From Paracoccus yibinensis (GTDB taxonomy: Bacteria; Pseudomonadota; Alphaproteobacteria; Rhodobacterales; Rhodobacteraceae): DNA of 64,000 bases. The stretch covers positions 62,001-126,000 of the forward strand of contig NZ_JAVCWH010000005.1 in assembly GCF_030846195.1 (NCBI RefSeq). Direction: 5' to 3'. The position numbers were made by a program, and so were the translations under genes. Of the stretch, positions 16,926 to 25,459 are shown one piece after another. Every line of letters starts with the position of its first letter. Position 1 is the stretch's first letter. Below the pieces are notes generated by a model. It was not told the origin of the DNA. It saw only the letters and a list, made by a program, of their open reading frames with translations, and did no database searches.

Positions 16926-17486
16926 CTATTGGATATTGAACACGGCCTGCTGGCTCTCGCCGGACGATCCCGGCACCGACAGTGTATAGCGTCCGGGCGT
17001 GACCGCAATGAAGCTGATCACCGCCGTGCCCGCATTGTCGAATTCGATGCTGTGGACGCCCATGGGGCGGATCTCGATGTCGTTGATGACGATCTCGTTG
17101 ATCCAGATGGCGCGAAAGAAATCGCCGCCCGACAGCGCGAGTTCCTGGCTGCCGTCGGCATTGATGGCGATGCGGTAGAAGCCGCCGGACTTCAGCGTGT
17201 ATTCCCCGCCCGCGACCGGCTGCCCCGACGCCAGCGTCAGCGGTGCCAGGTCGGTGCGGTTGTCGCGCGCCATGATCCCCGAAAAGCCGTAATCGAACTT
17301 GCCCTTGGCGTCATAGGTGGTGGCAGTGGCGCCTTCGTCTTCCTCCTCCTCGCCTTCTTCCTCGGCTTCAGTGGCCTCGGGCGCGGCTTCGGTGGCGGCA
17401 GTGCCCTCGGCAGCCGGGGTTTCCTGGGCCGCGGCGGGGACCGACAGGCCGGCCATGATCATCAGGACGGTCAGCAGACGGGTCAT
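16926..17486 (-). CDS. Periplasmic protein with acidic low-complexity linker, PQQ-associated operon
   Basis: The 186-residue protein has a signal peptide (MTRLLTVLMIMAGLSVPAAAQ), then about 30 residues almost entirely Ala, Glu, Thr and Pro (residues 22-53, with an EEEGEEEEDEG block). A beta-rich domain follows that contains ALSGGDFFRAIWINEIVIND and VTPGRYTLSVPG. The folded part looks like an immunoglobulin/cupredoxin-type sandwich, but no complete copper-ligand set is visible. It lies between the beta-propeller and the ABC ATPase, and homologues occur in this gene order. Function unknown. Confidence 0.78.
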   Translation of the reverse strand: MTRLLTVLMIMAGLSVPAAAQETPAAEGTAATEAAPEATEAEEEGEEEEDEGATATTYDAKGKFDYGFSGIMARDNRTDLAPLTLASGQPVAGGEYTLKSGGFYRIAINADGSQELALSGGDFFRAIWINEIVINDIEIRPMGVHSIEFDNAGTAVISFIAVTPGRYTLSVPGSSGESQQAVFNIQ

Positions 17487-17513
17487 GTCATTCTCCTTGG
17501 GAAATGGATGGCA

Positions 17514-18479
17514 TCAATTCGGGGCGACCACGACGCCCCAGGGCTGCTGGCCCACGGGGACGGATTTCACGACCTCCTCGGCGGCGACGTCGATGACCGA
17601 CACGTCGTTGGAATTGCCGTTGGTGGTGAACAGGTATTTCTCGTCCGGGGTGAAGGCCATCTGCCAGACCCGCTGGCCTACCAGAAGGTAGTCCTTGACC
17701 TCGTCCGTCTCGCCGTCGATCACCGCCACCCGGTTCGACGGCCCAAGCGCCACGAAGACCTTCTTCCCGTCGTTCGTCACGCGCACGCCGACGGGCTGGA
17801 TTGCCTCGGGCAAGACACCCGGCACTTCGAAGGTGATCTTCTTGATGATCTCTTGCGTCGCAGGGTCGATCACGCTGACAGTGCCGCCGATCTCGGCGCT
17901 GACATACAGCTTGGTGCCGTCGTGGTTGTATTCGGCAAAGCGCGGGCGGCTGTCCACCAGGACGTTGGCGACGATTTCAAACGTGTCTGTGTCGATGAAA
18001 TGCGCCATGTTCGTCGTTTCCGACGTGTTGATGACGATCTTGCCGTCGGGGCTGACGCCCATCCCTTCGGGCTCGACGCCCACGGGGATTTCGGCCAGCA
18101 CCTGCTTGGTCTTCACATCGACCACGGTGACAAGGTTGTCATCCTCGTTGGCGATATACAGCGGGTTCCCGGACGGGTGCAGCACGAACAGTTCCGGGTC
18201 CGGGCCTGACGGCAGGGTGTGCATCTCCTCCATCGTGTTGGGATCGAAGACCCGAACCAGGTTGTCGTCGGAGGCGCAGACGTAAAGTTCGCTGCCGTCA
18301 GGCGATATGGTGATGCCGCGCGGACGGTTGCCGACCGGATAGTTGCCCAGAACCTCCAGCGTTTCGCTGTCGAGGACGGTCACATCGTTGCCCTTTTCGT
18401 TGGTGACGAAGACGCGGTTGGCAAGCGCGGGTTCCGCCAGAAGGGCAAGGGCAGGGGCCAGGACCAGGAGATGCTTCAT
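17514..18479 (-). CDS. PQQ-dependent catabolism-associated YVTN beta-propeller protein
   Basis: The 321-residue periplasmic protein has a signal peptide (MKHLLVLAPALALLAEPALA) and seven YVTN/NHL-like blades. Each blade carries a variation on VFVTNEKGNDVTVLDSETLEVL, for example LYVSAEIGGTVSVIDPATQE and VFVALGPSNRVAVIDGETDE. It belongs to the beta-propeller family that accompanies PQQ alcohol dehydrogenases. The likely role is assembly, protein-protein docking or substrate binding; nothing is shown biochemically. It sits 8 bases downstream of the ABC binding-protein gene. A second propeller of this kind lies at 20395. Confidence 0.88.
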   Translation of the reverse strand: MKHLLVLAPALALLAEPALANRVFVTNEKGNDVTVLDSETLEVLGNYPVGNRPRGITISPDGSELYVCASDDNLVRVFDPNTMEEMHTLPSGPDPELFVLHPSGNPLYIANEDDNLVTVVDVKTKQVLAEIPVGVEPEGMGVSPDGKIVINTSETTNMAHFIDTDTFEIVANVLVDSRPRFAEYNHDGTKLYVSAEIGGTVSVIDPATQEIIKKITFEVPGVLPEAIQPVGVRVTNDGKKVFVALGPSNRVAVIDGETDEVKDYLLVGQRVWQMAFTPDEKYLFTTNGNSNDVSVIDVAAEEVVKSVPVGQQPWGVVVAPN

Positions 18480-18487
18480 GGAACCTC

Positions 18488-19681
18488 TCAAAAGGAACAT
18501 TCGGTTTCGGGACGGTCGATGCCCAGGGTGTCCAGCGCACTGGTCTGGTGCAGATACTGGTCCTGTGGGCTGACCGAGGTGGTCAGGACGCCGGTGGTCA
18601 GCAGGATCGGCTGGCGGACCTGATGGTCCCAGTCGCGCACCGTCAGCTTCTGGCCCTTGAAGCCCGCCACGTCGAACTGATCGGACAGGATGAATTCGCG
18701 CAAGACGGCCGGGTCGGCCGACTGGGTCCGGGTCGCGGCCTCTCCGACGATGCGCAGGGCCAGCCAGGCCTGGTAATCCTCCTCGCGGATGGGGCGGTTG
18801 GCCAGTCTCTCGAACCGGTTCTGGTATTGGATCCCGCCCCAGGCCTCCATCGCCGGGTGCCAGCTTCGCGGCACCAGCCCGGCGGATCCGGCGACGGGGC
18901 GCGGATCCCAGGTCAGATAGGGGAGATAGGGGGCGAAGATGTCGCTTTCGTCCGCCGCGATCAGCACGTCGTAATCGGGCGCGCGCTGCGTGAAGACGGG
19001 CATCTGCGCCTGCACCTGGACATGGCCCGAATCAGTGCTGCGGGCGCCGCCAGTATCCTCGAAGATGCGCTCCTCGACGATGGTGGCGCCGAACTTGGCT
19101 GCGGACCGGCGCCAGGCTTCGGCCAGCACCTGGTCCTCGGGGTGGCTGCCGTGGACCAGAAGCCAGTCGGGCCAGTTCTTCCACATCAGGAATTGCGCCA
19201 GCGCATCGGTCAGCATGGCATGGCTGGGCGCGACATGGATGGTGTTGAACCGGCAATCGACCCCGCGCAGGCTGTCGGCCCGTGCCCGTGCGTTCAGCAG
19301 CATCGCGCGGTCGCCCGTCTGGTCGGCCAGGGCAAGCGTCGTCGCGTCGTCGGCCAGAACCACGACGAACTGGATGCCCTCTGCCAGGATCTTGTCCAGC
19401 TCGGCTGCGGCGGTTTCGGGCGTGGCGGTGACTTCCAGCGCCTCGAAGTCCTGGCCCATGAAGCGGCCGGTGGTGTCGTTATCCTCGATCGCCAGGCGGG
19501 CGCCCGCGAATCCCAGATCCTCGACCGGCAGATCCAGCCGGGATATCGGCGGCAGCCTTTCCTCGTCCACGCGCAGCACGGCCGCGCGGATCTGCTGCAT
19601 CTCGGGCTGGGGCTGCTGGGCCATGACAGGCCCGGCCAGCGCGGCGGCACCAGCCAAAAGTCCTATGATTCCCTTGAACAT
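18488..19681 (-). CDS. ABC transporter substrate-binding protein, PQQ-dependent alcohol dehydrogenase system
   Basis: The 397-residue protein has a signal peptide ending at MAQQPQP. The body resembles type I periplasmic binding proteins (LivK-like), with two alternating alpha/beta lobes: IQFVVVLADDATTLAL in the first and PDWLLVHGSHPEDQVLAEAWRRSAAKFGA in the second. It is the first gene of the operon that continues into a propeller, an acidic-linker protein, an ABC ATPase, a permease and a small periplasmic protein. A binding protein paired with an ABC-2 (export-type) permease is an odd combination, conserved in this family of operons. Confidence 0.87.
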   Translation of the reverse strand: MFKGIIGLLAGAAALAGPVMAQQPQPEMQQIRAAVLRVDEERLPPISRLDLPVEDLGFAGARLAIEDNDTTGRFMGQDFEALEVTATPETAAAELDKILAEGIQFVVVLADDATTLALADQTGDRAMLLNARARADSLRGVDCRFNTIHVAPSHAMLTDALAQFLMWKNWPDWLLVHGSHPEDQVLAEAWRRSAAKFGATIVEERIFEDTGGARSTDSGHVQVQAQMPVFTQRAPDYDVLIAADESDIFAPYLPYLTWDPRPVAGSAGLVPRSWHPAMEAWGGIQYQNRFERLANRPIREEDYQAWLALRIVGEAATRTQSADPAVLREFILSDQFDVAGFKGQKLTVRDWDHQVRQPILLTTGVLTTSVSPQDQYLHQTSALDTLGIDRPETECSF

Positions 19682-19770
19682 TTCATGTCTCCCTGCCGGT
19701 ATGTTGGGTCGTGCAAGGCCTTGGGACAAGCCGGTTTTTGTTCCCGTTCCGACCGGGAAGATTTGGATCA

Positions 19771-19786
19771 GTCTTAGGTCTTATGG
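19771..19786. promoter_or_regulatory. GTCTTAGG-type element in the divergent PQQ-cluster control region
   Basis: The 159-base gap between the divergent ABC-binding-protein and SRPBCC genes holds GTCTTAGG followed by GTCTTATGG. The same GTCTTAGG octamer occurs in the palindrome upstream of xoxF (25407-25424). Shared half-sites suggest one regulator for both; LuxR-type response regulators such as FlhR are the known activators of Paracoccus methanol genes. The assignment is inference. Confidence 0.4.
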
Positions 19787-19840
19787 ACGGACCGCCCCCG
19801 CCGTCGCATGGTCAATGGGCATTTGGAAGGAAGCAGACAG

Positions 19841-20398
19841 ATGATGCAGAAGATCCTGGGCCTTGCCGTCGCAGCCACGCTGGCCATGACCCTGGGCGCA
19901 GAGGCGCATGGCCCGTCGCGGCTGAAGACCGAACAGTCCGTGGTGCTGGACGCCACCCCGGACGAGGTCTGGCAGGTCATCGGCAAGTTCGACGACATGA
20001 GCTGGCACCCCGCCGTCGCCCGGACCGAAATGACCCCGGAAGGCGCCCCTGCCGATGTCCCCGAGGAATCGACCCGGATCCTGCATCTGAACGCGGAAAG
20101 CGGCGATCCGACCATCACCGAAAAGCTGATGTCCATCAACCCGGACAAGCGGCAGTACAAATACATGATCACCGATGTCGCGGTCGAGGTTCTGCCGGTG
20201 ACGAACTATTCGTCCACGCTGCAGGTCAACGACAAGAACGGTCGCGCCGAGGTGGTGTGGAAGGGCGGCTTCTATCGCGGTTTCCCGAACAACGATCCCC
20301 CTGCCGACCAGAACGACGACGCGGCGATGGCGGCGGTGAACGGCGTCTACCAGGCGGGCCTTGATGCCCTGGCCGAACGGTTCGGCAAGGCCGAGTGA
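19841..20398 (+). CDS. Exported SRPBCC-family protein of the PQQ cluster
   Basis: The 185-residue protein has a signal peptide (QKILGLAVAATLAMTLGAEAHG) and a START/Bet v1-like SRPBCC domain. The first strand is TEQSVVLDATPDEVWQVIGKFDDMSWHP, and the long C-terminal helix ends AGLDALAERFGK. SRPBCC domains enclose hydrophobic ligands in a deep pocket; export to the periplasm is unusual for them and fits a role around alcohol oxidation. ATG 19841 was chosen because GGAAGGA lies 8-14 bases upstream and the leader begins there. It overlaps the next gene (GTGA). Confidence 0.83.
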   Translation: MMQKILGLAVAATLAMTLGAEAHGPSRLKTEQSVVLDATPDEVWQVIGKFDDMSWHPAVARTEMTPEGAPADVPEESTRILHLNAESGDPTITEKLMSINPDKRQYKYMITDVAVEVLPVTNYSSTLQVNDKNGRAEVVWKGGFYRGFPNNDPPADQNDDAAMAAVNGVYQAGLDALAERFGKAE

Positions 20399-21324
20399 GG
20401 CTTGCCGCAGTTCTTCTGATGCTGGCGTCCCCCGCCCCGGCGGGGGATTTGGCATTCGTCACCAGCCAGAACGCAGACATGGTGACGCTTGTCGAGACGG
20501 CCACAGGCACGGTGCTGGCCCGGACGCCGGTTCCCGGAAAGCCTGCGCCCGTCGCCTATGATCCGGTGATGGGGCGTGCCTATGTGATCGCGGCGGATAC
20601 CGGGCGGCTCTTCGTGCTGGATGAGGAAGGCGTCGTGAGGGACAGCCTCGATCTGGGCGAGGGGGCCTTTGGCCTGGCCACGGCCGTGGACGGCGGGCTG
20701 TTCGTGACCGACTGGTTCGGGGCGCGGCTGATCCATCTGGACCGCGACCTGCAGAAGGTGTGGGAGGTTCCCACAGGCGCGGCCCCGGCGGGCGTTGCGG
20801 CCAGCGCCGACGGGCAATGGGTCGCGACGGCGGACCGTGATGCGGATGCGGTCAGCATCTTCGACGCCCGCAGCGGCGCGCTGCTGCACCGGATCGGGAC
20901 GGCCGGGGCACATCCCTTCGGCATCACCTGGCACGAGGGGCGGTTCTGGACGGCGGATGTGCAAGGCGACACGGTGTCGGTGATCGACCCGGTTTCCGGC
21001 AGCCTGACAGGACAGGTTCCGACCGGCAGCCACCCCTATGCCGTGGCCTTCACCGGTGGACGGGGGTTCGTCACCAACCAGTATGACGGCACGCTGACCG
21101 TGTTCGATCCGGCCAGCCTGGACGTGCTGGCGGAAGTCCCGGTCGGCGACTACCCCGAGGGCATCAGCGCCCTGCCGGACGGCACTGCCGTCGCCGTGGC
21201 GAACTGGGATTCCGACACGCTGGCCGTGGTGAATGCCGAAAGCCTGGCGATCACGGCTGAAATCGACATGCCGTCCGGCCCCCGCGCCTTCGGGCAGTTC
21301 ACGGGTCGGCAGGTGTCGCCCTGA
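20395..21324 (+). CDS. YVTN-family beta-propeller protein, second copy in the PQQ cluster
   Basis: The 309-residue protein starts at GTG 20395, overlapping the stop of the SRPBCC gene. It has a very short signal peptide (MRLAAVLLMLASPAPAG) and at least six propeller blades, such as AYVIAADTGRLFVLDEEG, TADVQGDTVSVIDPVSGS and VTNQYDGTLTVFDPASLD. It resembles the propeller at 17514 in design but not closely in sequence, so it is an old duplication or separate recruitment. Its 3' end overlaps the 3' end of the convergent CXXCW gene by 26 bases. Confidence 0.85.
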   Translation: MRLAAVLLMLASPAPAGDLAFVTSQNADMVTLVETATGTVLARTPVPGKPAPVAYDPVMGRAYVIAADTGRLFVLDEEGVVRDSLDLGEGAFGLATAVDGGLFVTDWFGARLIHLDRDLQKVWEVPTGAAPAGVAASADGQWVATADRDADAVSIFDARSGALLHRIGTAGAHPFGITWHEGRFWTADVQGDTVSVIDPVSGSLTGQVPTGSHPYAVAFTGGRGFVTNQYDGTLTVFDPASLDVLAEVPVGDYPEGISALPDGTAVAVANWDSDTLAVVNAESLAITAEIDMPSGPRAFGQFTGRQVSP

Positions 21325-21829
21325 CAAGGGCCGCCCCACCGGCGGCCTGCCAGCCCTCGATCCCGCCGGGAAACCAGTGGACGCCGGTATAACCCAGGGC
21401 GACCGCGCGACGTGCGGCATTCCAGCTCATCCAGCAGTCGCTGCGGCAGAAGATCACCAGGGGCGCGGCCCGGTCGCCCCCGCTGGCCTGTTCCAGGCCG
21501 CGTTCCAGACGCGCCTGTTCGGCCGGGGCCAGGGCCTCCCAGCCGGTATCCGACAGCCAGATCGCGCCCGGGATCGTCTCGTGCGGGGGTTCGCGCCAGA
21601 TCGTGCCCTCGGGCAGCCCCTCGGGCCGGGTCTTGCGCGGCAGCACGTCCAGGAAGGGAACCCCTTCGGCGTGCAGGCGCATTGCCTGTGTTGCGTCGAT
21701 GACGGTGGCGCCCTGCAGGGTTGCGGGAACCGGGGCGCGATACGGCTCGCCCCGATAGGTGTCGGGCTCGGGAACCTGGGCGGTGGCCGGTCCCGCCAGC
21801 ATCACGGCCAGCAGGACCGCGCGGATCAC
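21299..21829 (-). CDS. PQQ-dependent catabolism-associated CXXCW motif (rhodanese-like) protein
   Basis: The 176-residue periplasmic protein has signal peptide MIRAVLLAVMLAGPATAQ and a rhodanese-like fold whose active loop reads FCRSDCWMSWNAARRA. The DCW part is the mark of the family named for it; here the first Cys stands four positions before the second. GYTGVHWFPGGIEGWQAAGG closes the domain. Rhodanese-like proteins move sulphur or hold redox thiols, and the role in PQQ systems is not known. It is the last gene of the xoxF operon and overlaps xoxJ by 4 bases. Confidence 0.88.
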   Translation of the reverse strand: MIRAVLLAVMLAGPATAQVPEPDTYRGEPYRAPVPATLQGATVIDATQAMRLHAEGVPFLDVLPRKTRPEGLPEGTIWREPPHETIPGAIWLSDTGWEALAPAEQARLERGLEQASGGDRAAPLVIFCRSDCWMSWNAARRAVALGYTGVHWFPGGIEGWQAAGGAALVRATPADP

Positions 21830-22638
21830 TGGATCAGCTCCTTGCCATAGTCATCGACCAGGGGCACGCCCGCCTCGCGCAGGATGGCGTTGATCTCGGG
21901 CTGGTGGCGGCGGATCAGGCTGTTGAGTTCCCGTTTCCATTCCTGTTCCGGCAGCCGCACCCCCATGGTGATGCGATAGAACATCTTAGGCCCCGTGGTT
22001 TCCTTCAGCAGGGGCGTGAATTGCAGGTCCGGGTCGTCCTTGACGCGCGGCCCGGCCAAGGGACCCCACAGCACGGCGGCATCCAGCGTGCCGTCCTTGA
22101 CGCCCTGGATCAGGTCGCCCACCGGATCCTTGACGCGGCGGTCCACGAACAGGTCGGCGCCGCGCATGTCCTTGGCAAGCCCCGCCTGCGCCATGATCGA
22201 GGCGGGCGGCGATCCGGCGATCACCCCGATGGGATGACCCTTCAGCGCCGGATCGGTCAGGTGATCCACCTGGGCCAGGTCGCTGTCCTTGCGCGTCACG
22301 ATGCCGAAGACCGATGTGTAGTAGTGGTTCGTATTCTGGACCAGTTCATCACCCTGGGCATAACCCATGACCACATCGCATTCCCCGGCCCGCAGGGTCT
22401 TGGCAATGAAGCCCATGCCGGACGGAAACCAGGTATAGGTCACGGGCAGGCCCAGCCATTCGCCAAAGGCCTCGGCCAGCTTGTTTTCAAAGCCCGACCC
22501 ATCCTGCGACGACATGGGCGCATTGGCCGGATCGGCGCAGACGCGGAACTGCGTGGTGGACCGCAGATCCGCGACCTGCGCCGCAGCCGGCACCGATCCC
22601 AGGGCCAGCGCCACCATTCCCCAGCGGATAATACCCAT
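21826..22638 (-). CDS. xoxJ: XoxJ-type quinoprotein-dehydrogenase-associated periplasmic binding protein
   Basis: The 270-residue protein has a signal peptide (GIIRWGMVALALGSVPAAAQ) and a type II periplasmic-binding fold: TTQFRVCADPANAPMSSQDGSGFENKLAEAF in lobe 1, and PALKGHPIGVIAGSPPASI and DAAVLWGPLAGPRVKDD in lobe 2. The family accompanies XoxF and MxaF dehydrogenases. XoxJ is thought to help load or activate apo-XoxF rather than feed a transporter, and no permease gene is adjacent. The start at 22638 leaves one base between it and cycB; the longer open frame upstream lies inside cycB. Confidence 0.87.
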   Translation of the reverse strand: MGIIRWGMVALALGSVPAAAQVADLRSTTQFRVCADPANAPMSSQDGSGFENKLAEAFGEWLGLPVTYTWFPSGMGFIAKTLRAGECDVVMGYAQGDELVQNTNHYYTSVFGIVTRKDSDLAQVDHLTDPALKGHPIGVIAGSPPASIMAQAGLAKDMRGADLFVDRRVKDPVGDLIQGVKDGTLDAAVLWGPLAGPRVKDDPDLQFTPLLKETTGPKMFYRITMGVRLPEQEWKRELNSLIRRHQPEINAILREAGVPLVDDYGKELIQ

Positions 22639-22639
22639 C

Positions 22640-23302
22640 TTACATCGACATGCAGGAATCTTCCTGCGCCGTGTATTCCTCGGACTTGTCGGCGCGCTCT
22701 GCCGGGCGGCCGCGCGGCAGTTCGTCGGTGCCCCGCGCCAGCAGATAGACATAGATGTCGTCGATATAGCACCAGACGTTCTTGTTGGTGCCAAAGGCCG
22801 GCATGACAAGATTGGCCGCGCTGTTCACGTCCTGCTTGCCGGACGCCACGACCTCCTGGAAATCATAGTAATCCATCCGCAGCACCGACTCCTTCAAGGC
22901 CGGCGCATAGGTCGACCCCTCGCCGTCGGGACCGTGGCAGACATGGCATTCTGCGGAATAGCGGCGGAAGCCGTTGAAGGTCGCGAAATCGACCACGCCG
23001 TTCTCGATCTTGTAGGTCGGGATGCCCTCGGCGTTATACCAGCGGCCGTTTTCCTGGGTGACGGGAGTGATGTCCATGCCGTTGGGAAGGGTGGTCGCGC
23101 TCTCGGCCATCCCGACGGGTGCCTCGCCCCCCTGGGTGGGGGCGGCAGATTCCGCCGCCGGTGCCGCGCCGGACGTGGCGGCTGCGGCGCCTGCGCCGGC
23201 TTCGGCAGGTGGGGGGGTCTGGGTCGTCGTGTCCTGCGCCAGGGCGGCCGTTGCCAGAGACGCGGCAAGGACCAGCGACGCAAGGCTGGTGATGGCTTTC
23301 AT
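22640..23302 (-). CDS. cycB: Cytochrome c (c-553i/XoxG type), electron acceptor of XoxF
   Basis: The 220-residue periplasmic cytochrome has signal peptide MKAITSLASLVLAASLATAALA, then a roughly 45-residue Ala/Pro/Glu linker (about 24-70), and one haem motif C119-H-V-C122-H123. The likely axial Met is M167 in LVMPAFG. In Paracoccus denitrificans the gene in this position, cycB, encodes cytochrome c553i, which takes electrons from the methanol dehydrogenase system. Two C-terminal Cys (VWCYIDD and SCMSM) may form a disulphide. A strong hairpin separates it from xoxF, while xoxJ follows one base later. Confidence 0.9.
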   Translation of the reverse strand: MKAITSLASLVLAASLATAALAQDTTTQTPPPAEAGAGAAAATSGAAPAAESAAPTQGGEAPVGMAESATTLPNGMDITPVTQENGRWYNAEGIPTYKIENGVVDFATFNGFRRYSAECHVCHGPDGEGSTYAPALKESVLRMDYYDFQEVVASGKQDVNSAANLVMPAFGTNKNVWCYIDDIYVYLLARGTDELPRGRPAERADKSEEYTAQEDSCMSM

Positions 23303-23350
23303 GCTGTCATTTCTCCCGAATTTCAATTTACCCGTCCTCCTCAGGTAAAA

Positions 23351-23378
23351 CTCCCCCCGAAGATATCCTCGGGGGGAG
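23351..23378 (-). terminator. Strong hairpin between xoxF and cycB
   Basis: CTCCCCCCGA at 23351-23360 and TCGGGGGGAG at 23369-23378 form a perfect 10-bp stem with an 8-base loop. It lies 40 bases past the xoxF stop and 49 bases before cycB. No T-run follows, so it may be a partial terminator or a stabilising 3' end that sets a xoxF to cycB ratio. Confidence 0.7.
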
Positions 23379-23417
23379 CGTTGGATAGCGCAACTTTACG
23401 TTAGCGGGCCGAAAGTA

Positions 23418-25295
23418 TTAGCCGCTGGTGCCGCCTTCGGCGGGTGCGGGTTCCGCCGCCGGATCGGCAGCGGGTTCGGCTGCGGCCGAAGCCTCGCCCG
23501 GCAGTTCGAACACGGTCAGCTGGCCGCCCAGTTCGGTGTAATCGGACAGCGCCGCATAGCCGCCCACGGCGCCAAGGCCGTCGTTCGGGTTCGTCAGGCC
23601 GGCCGCAAGACCGATGCCCGCCCAGCCGCCGACGCCCGACAGGATGCCGACATACTGCTTGCCGCCATGTTCATAGGTCATGACGTTGCCGATGATCCCG
23701 GACGGGGTCTTGAACTTGTAAAGCTCCTCGCCCGTTTCGGCATCGACGGCCTTCAGGAAGCCTTCCAGCGTGCCGTAGAAGACCACGTCGCCCGCGGTGG
23801 CCAGGGCGCCGGACCAGACCGAGAACTGCTCGGGCAGCGACCATTTGATCTTGCCCTCGATGTTGTCCCAGGCGATGAAGTTGCCCATGCCGCCATGGCT
23901 GTTCGGGGCCGGATACATTGACAGCGTGGCGCCGACATAGGGCTGGCCTGCGGTATAGGCGACGCGGAACGGTTCATAGTCCATGCAGACGTGGTTCGTC
24001 GGCACATAGAAGGTCTGCGTCTTGGGCGAATAGGCCGCCGGCTGCTGGTCCTTGGTGCCAAGGGCCGCGGGGCAGATGCCGGTGGTGTTCTCGTCCTCGC
24101 CGTTCTGCGCGGTCGAGTATTCGGCCACGACCTGCGGACGTCCATAGGTCTCCGAATTCGGATCCATGTCCACGCCAGTGGTCCAGTTCACCGCCGGGTC
24201 ATACTTCTCGGCCACCAGCAGTTCGCCGGTCTCGCGGTCCAGCGTATAGGCCAGGCCGTTGCGGTCGAAATGGGTCAGCAGCTTGCGTTCGGTGCCGTCG
24301 ATCTCCTGTTCGGTCAGGATCATCTCGTTGACGCCGTCATAGTCCCATTCGTCATGGGGCGTCATCTGATAGAACCACTTGGCCATGCCGGTGTCGGCAT
24401 CGCGGGCCATGATGGTCATCGACCACTTGTTGTCGCCCGGCCGCTGCGACGGGTTCCAGGTCGAGGGGTTGCCGGTGCCGTAATAGATAAGGTTCAGGTC
24501 TGGATCATAGGAATACCAGCCCCAGGTGGTGCCGCCGCCGATCTTCCACTGGTCGCCTTCCCAGCTGTTGAGGCTGCTGTCGGCGCCGATCGGCTTGCCC
24601 AGATGGGTGGTCTTCTCGGGATCGACCAGCATCTCCTCGTCCGGGCCGGTCGAATAGGCCTTCCAGGCCTCGGTGCCGTCGGCCAGGTTATAGGCGGTGA
24701 CGCGGCCGCGCACGCCGTATTCGCCGCCCGAGACGCCGACGATTACCTTGTCCTTGACCGGCAGAACGGTCGCGGTGTTCGTCTCGCCGATGGCGGGGTC
24801 GCCGGTCTTGACGGACCACTTCACCTCGCCGGTCTTGGCATCCAGCGCCACCAGCGTCGTGTCGGCCTGGTGGCTGATGATCATCCCGTCGGCATAGGCC
24901 ACGCCGCGATACACGGTGTCGCAGCACATGACCGCAATCACCTCGGGGTCCTGCTGGGGCTCATAGCGCCACAGAATCTTGCCGTCATTGGCCAGATCCA
25001 GTGCGAAAATGTTATTGGGGAACGGCGTATGGACATACATGATGTCACCGATCACCAGGGGGTTGCCTTCGTGACCGCGCAGCACGCCGGTCGAGAAAGT
25101 CCAGGCCACCCGCAGATCGCCCACGTTGTCGCGGTTGATCTGGTCCAGTTCGGAATAGCGATGGTTGGCATAGTTGCCGGTCTGGATCGCCCATTGTTCG
25201 GGCTTGGCCGTTTCGGCCAGGACGCTTTCGTTGGCCCAGCCCGCCGTGCCCGTCAGAAGCAGCACGGCTACCGTGCTGTTCAGCAATCTTTTCAT
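23418..25295 (-). CDS. xoxF: Lanthanide-type PQQ methanol dehydrogenase XoxF
   Basis: The 625-residue precursor has a signal peptide ending GWA-N at residue 21. The PQQ propeller marks are present: vicinal C124-C125, E192 in SGGEYG, N276 in GTGNPS and catalytic D318. The adjacent D320 (WDYDGVN) is the extra aspartate that distinguishes XoxF from calcium-dependent MxaF, which has Ala there; it coordinates a rare-earth ion. It oxidises methanol in the periplasm and passes electrons to the cytochrome next door. The start is set by GGAGG 8-12 bases upstream. Oddly, after the normal end (LTVFELPG) comes a tail of about 25 residues rich in Ala, Pro and Glu. Confidence 0.96.
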   Translation of the reverse strand: MKRLLNSTVAVLLLTGTAGWANESVLAETAKPEQWAIQTGNYANHRYSELDQINRDNVGDLRVAWTFSTGVLRGHEGNPLVIGDIMYVHTPFPNNIFALDLANDGKILWRYEPQQDPEVIAVMCCDTVYRGVAYADGMIISHQADTTLVALDAKTGEVKWSVKTGDPAIGETNTATVLPVKDKVIVGVSGGEYGVRGRVTAYNLADGTEAWKAYSTGPDEEMLVDPEKTTHLGKPIGADSSLNSWEGDQWKIGGGTTWGWYSYDPDLNLIYYGTGNPSTWNPSQRPGDNKWSMTIMARDADTGMAKWFYQMTPHDEWDYDGVNEMILTEQEIDGTERKLLTHFDRNGLAYTLDRETGELLVAEKYDPAVNWTTGVDMDPNSETYGRPQVVAEYSTAQNGEDENTTGICPAALGTKDQQPAAYSPKTQTFYVPTNHVCMDYEPFRVAYTAGQPYVGATLSMYPAPNSHGGMGNFIAWDNIEGKIKWSLPEQFSVWSGALATAGDVVFYGTLEGFLKAVDAETGEELYKFKTPSGIIGNVMTYEHGGKQYVGILSGVGGWAGIGLAAGLTNPNDGLGAVGGYAALSDYTELGGQLTVFELPGEASAAAEPAADPAAEPAPAEGGTSG

Positions 25296-25406
25296 GGAAG
25301 TTCCTCCGATGTTGGAAGCGAGCGACAGGTTCCCTCCTCCCATCGCCGTCCTGGAGGTAGTCTTTGACGGACAATGCCTTGCGTCAATCTGGCGTTCCGG
25401 CAATTA

Positions 25407-25424
25407 CCCCTAAAGTCTTAGGGG
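25407..25424. promoter_or_regulatory. Palindrome CCCCTAA-N4-TTAGGGG upstream of xoxF
   Basis: This perfect 7-bp inverted repeat with a 4-base spacer sits 112 bases upstream of the xoxF start, in the 164-base gap after fghA. The size and symmetry suit a dimeric response-regulator site. A related GTCTTAGG element is at 19771. Confidence 0.5.
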
Positions 25425-25459
25425 CGTTTGCCAGAACAGCCGGGAAAGTTCGGCAAGCG

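Noticed and set aside
23418..25295. Calcium-dependent MxaF methanol dehydrogenase
   Set aside because: The D318-Y-D320 motif replaces the D-x-A of MxaF, and no mxaI small subunit gene is present.
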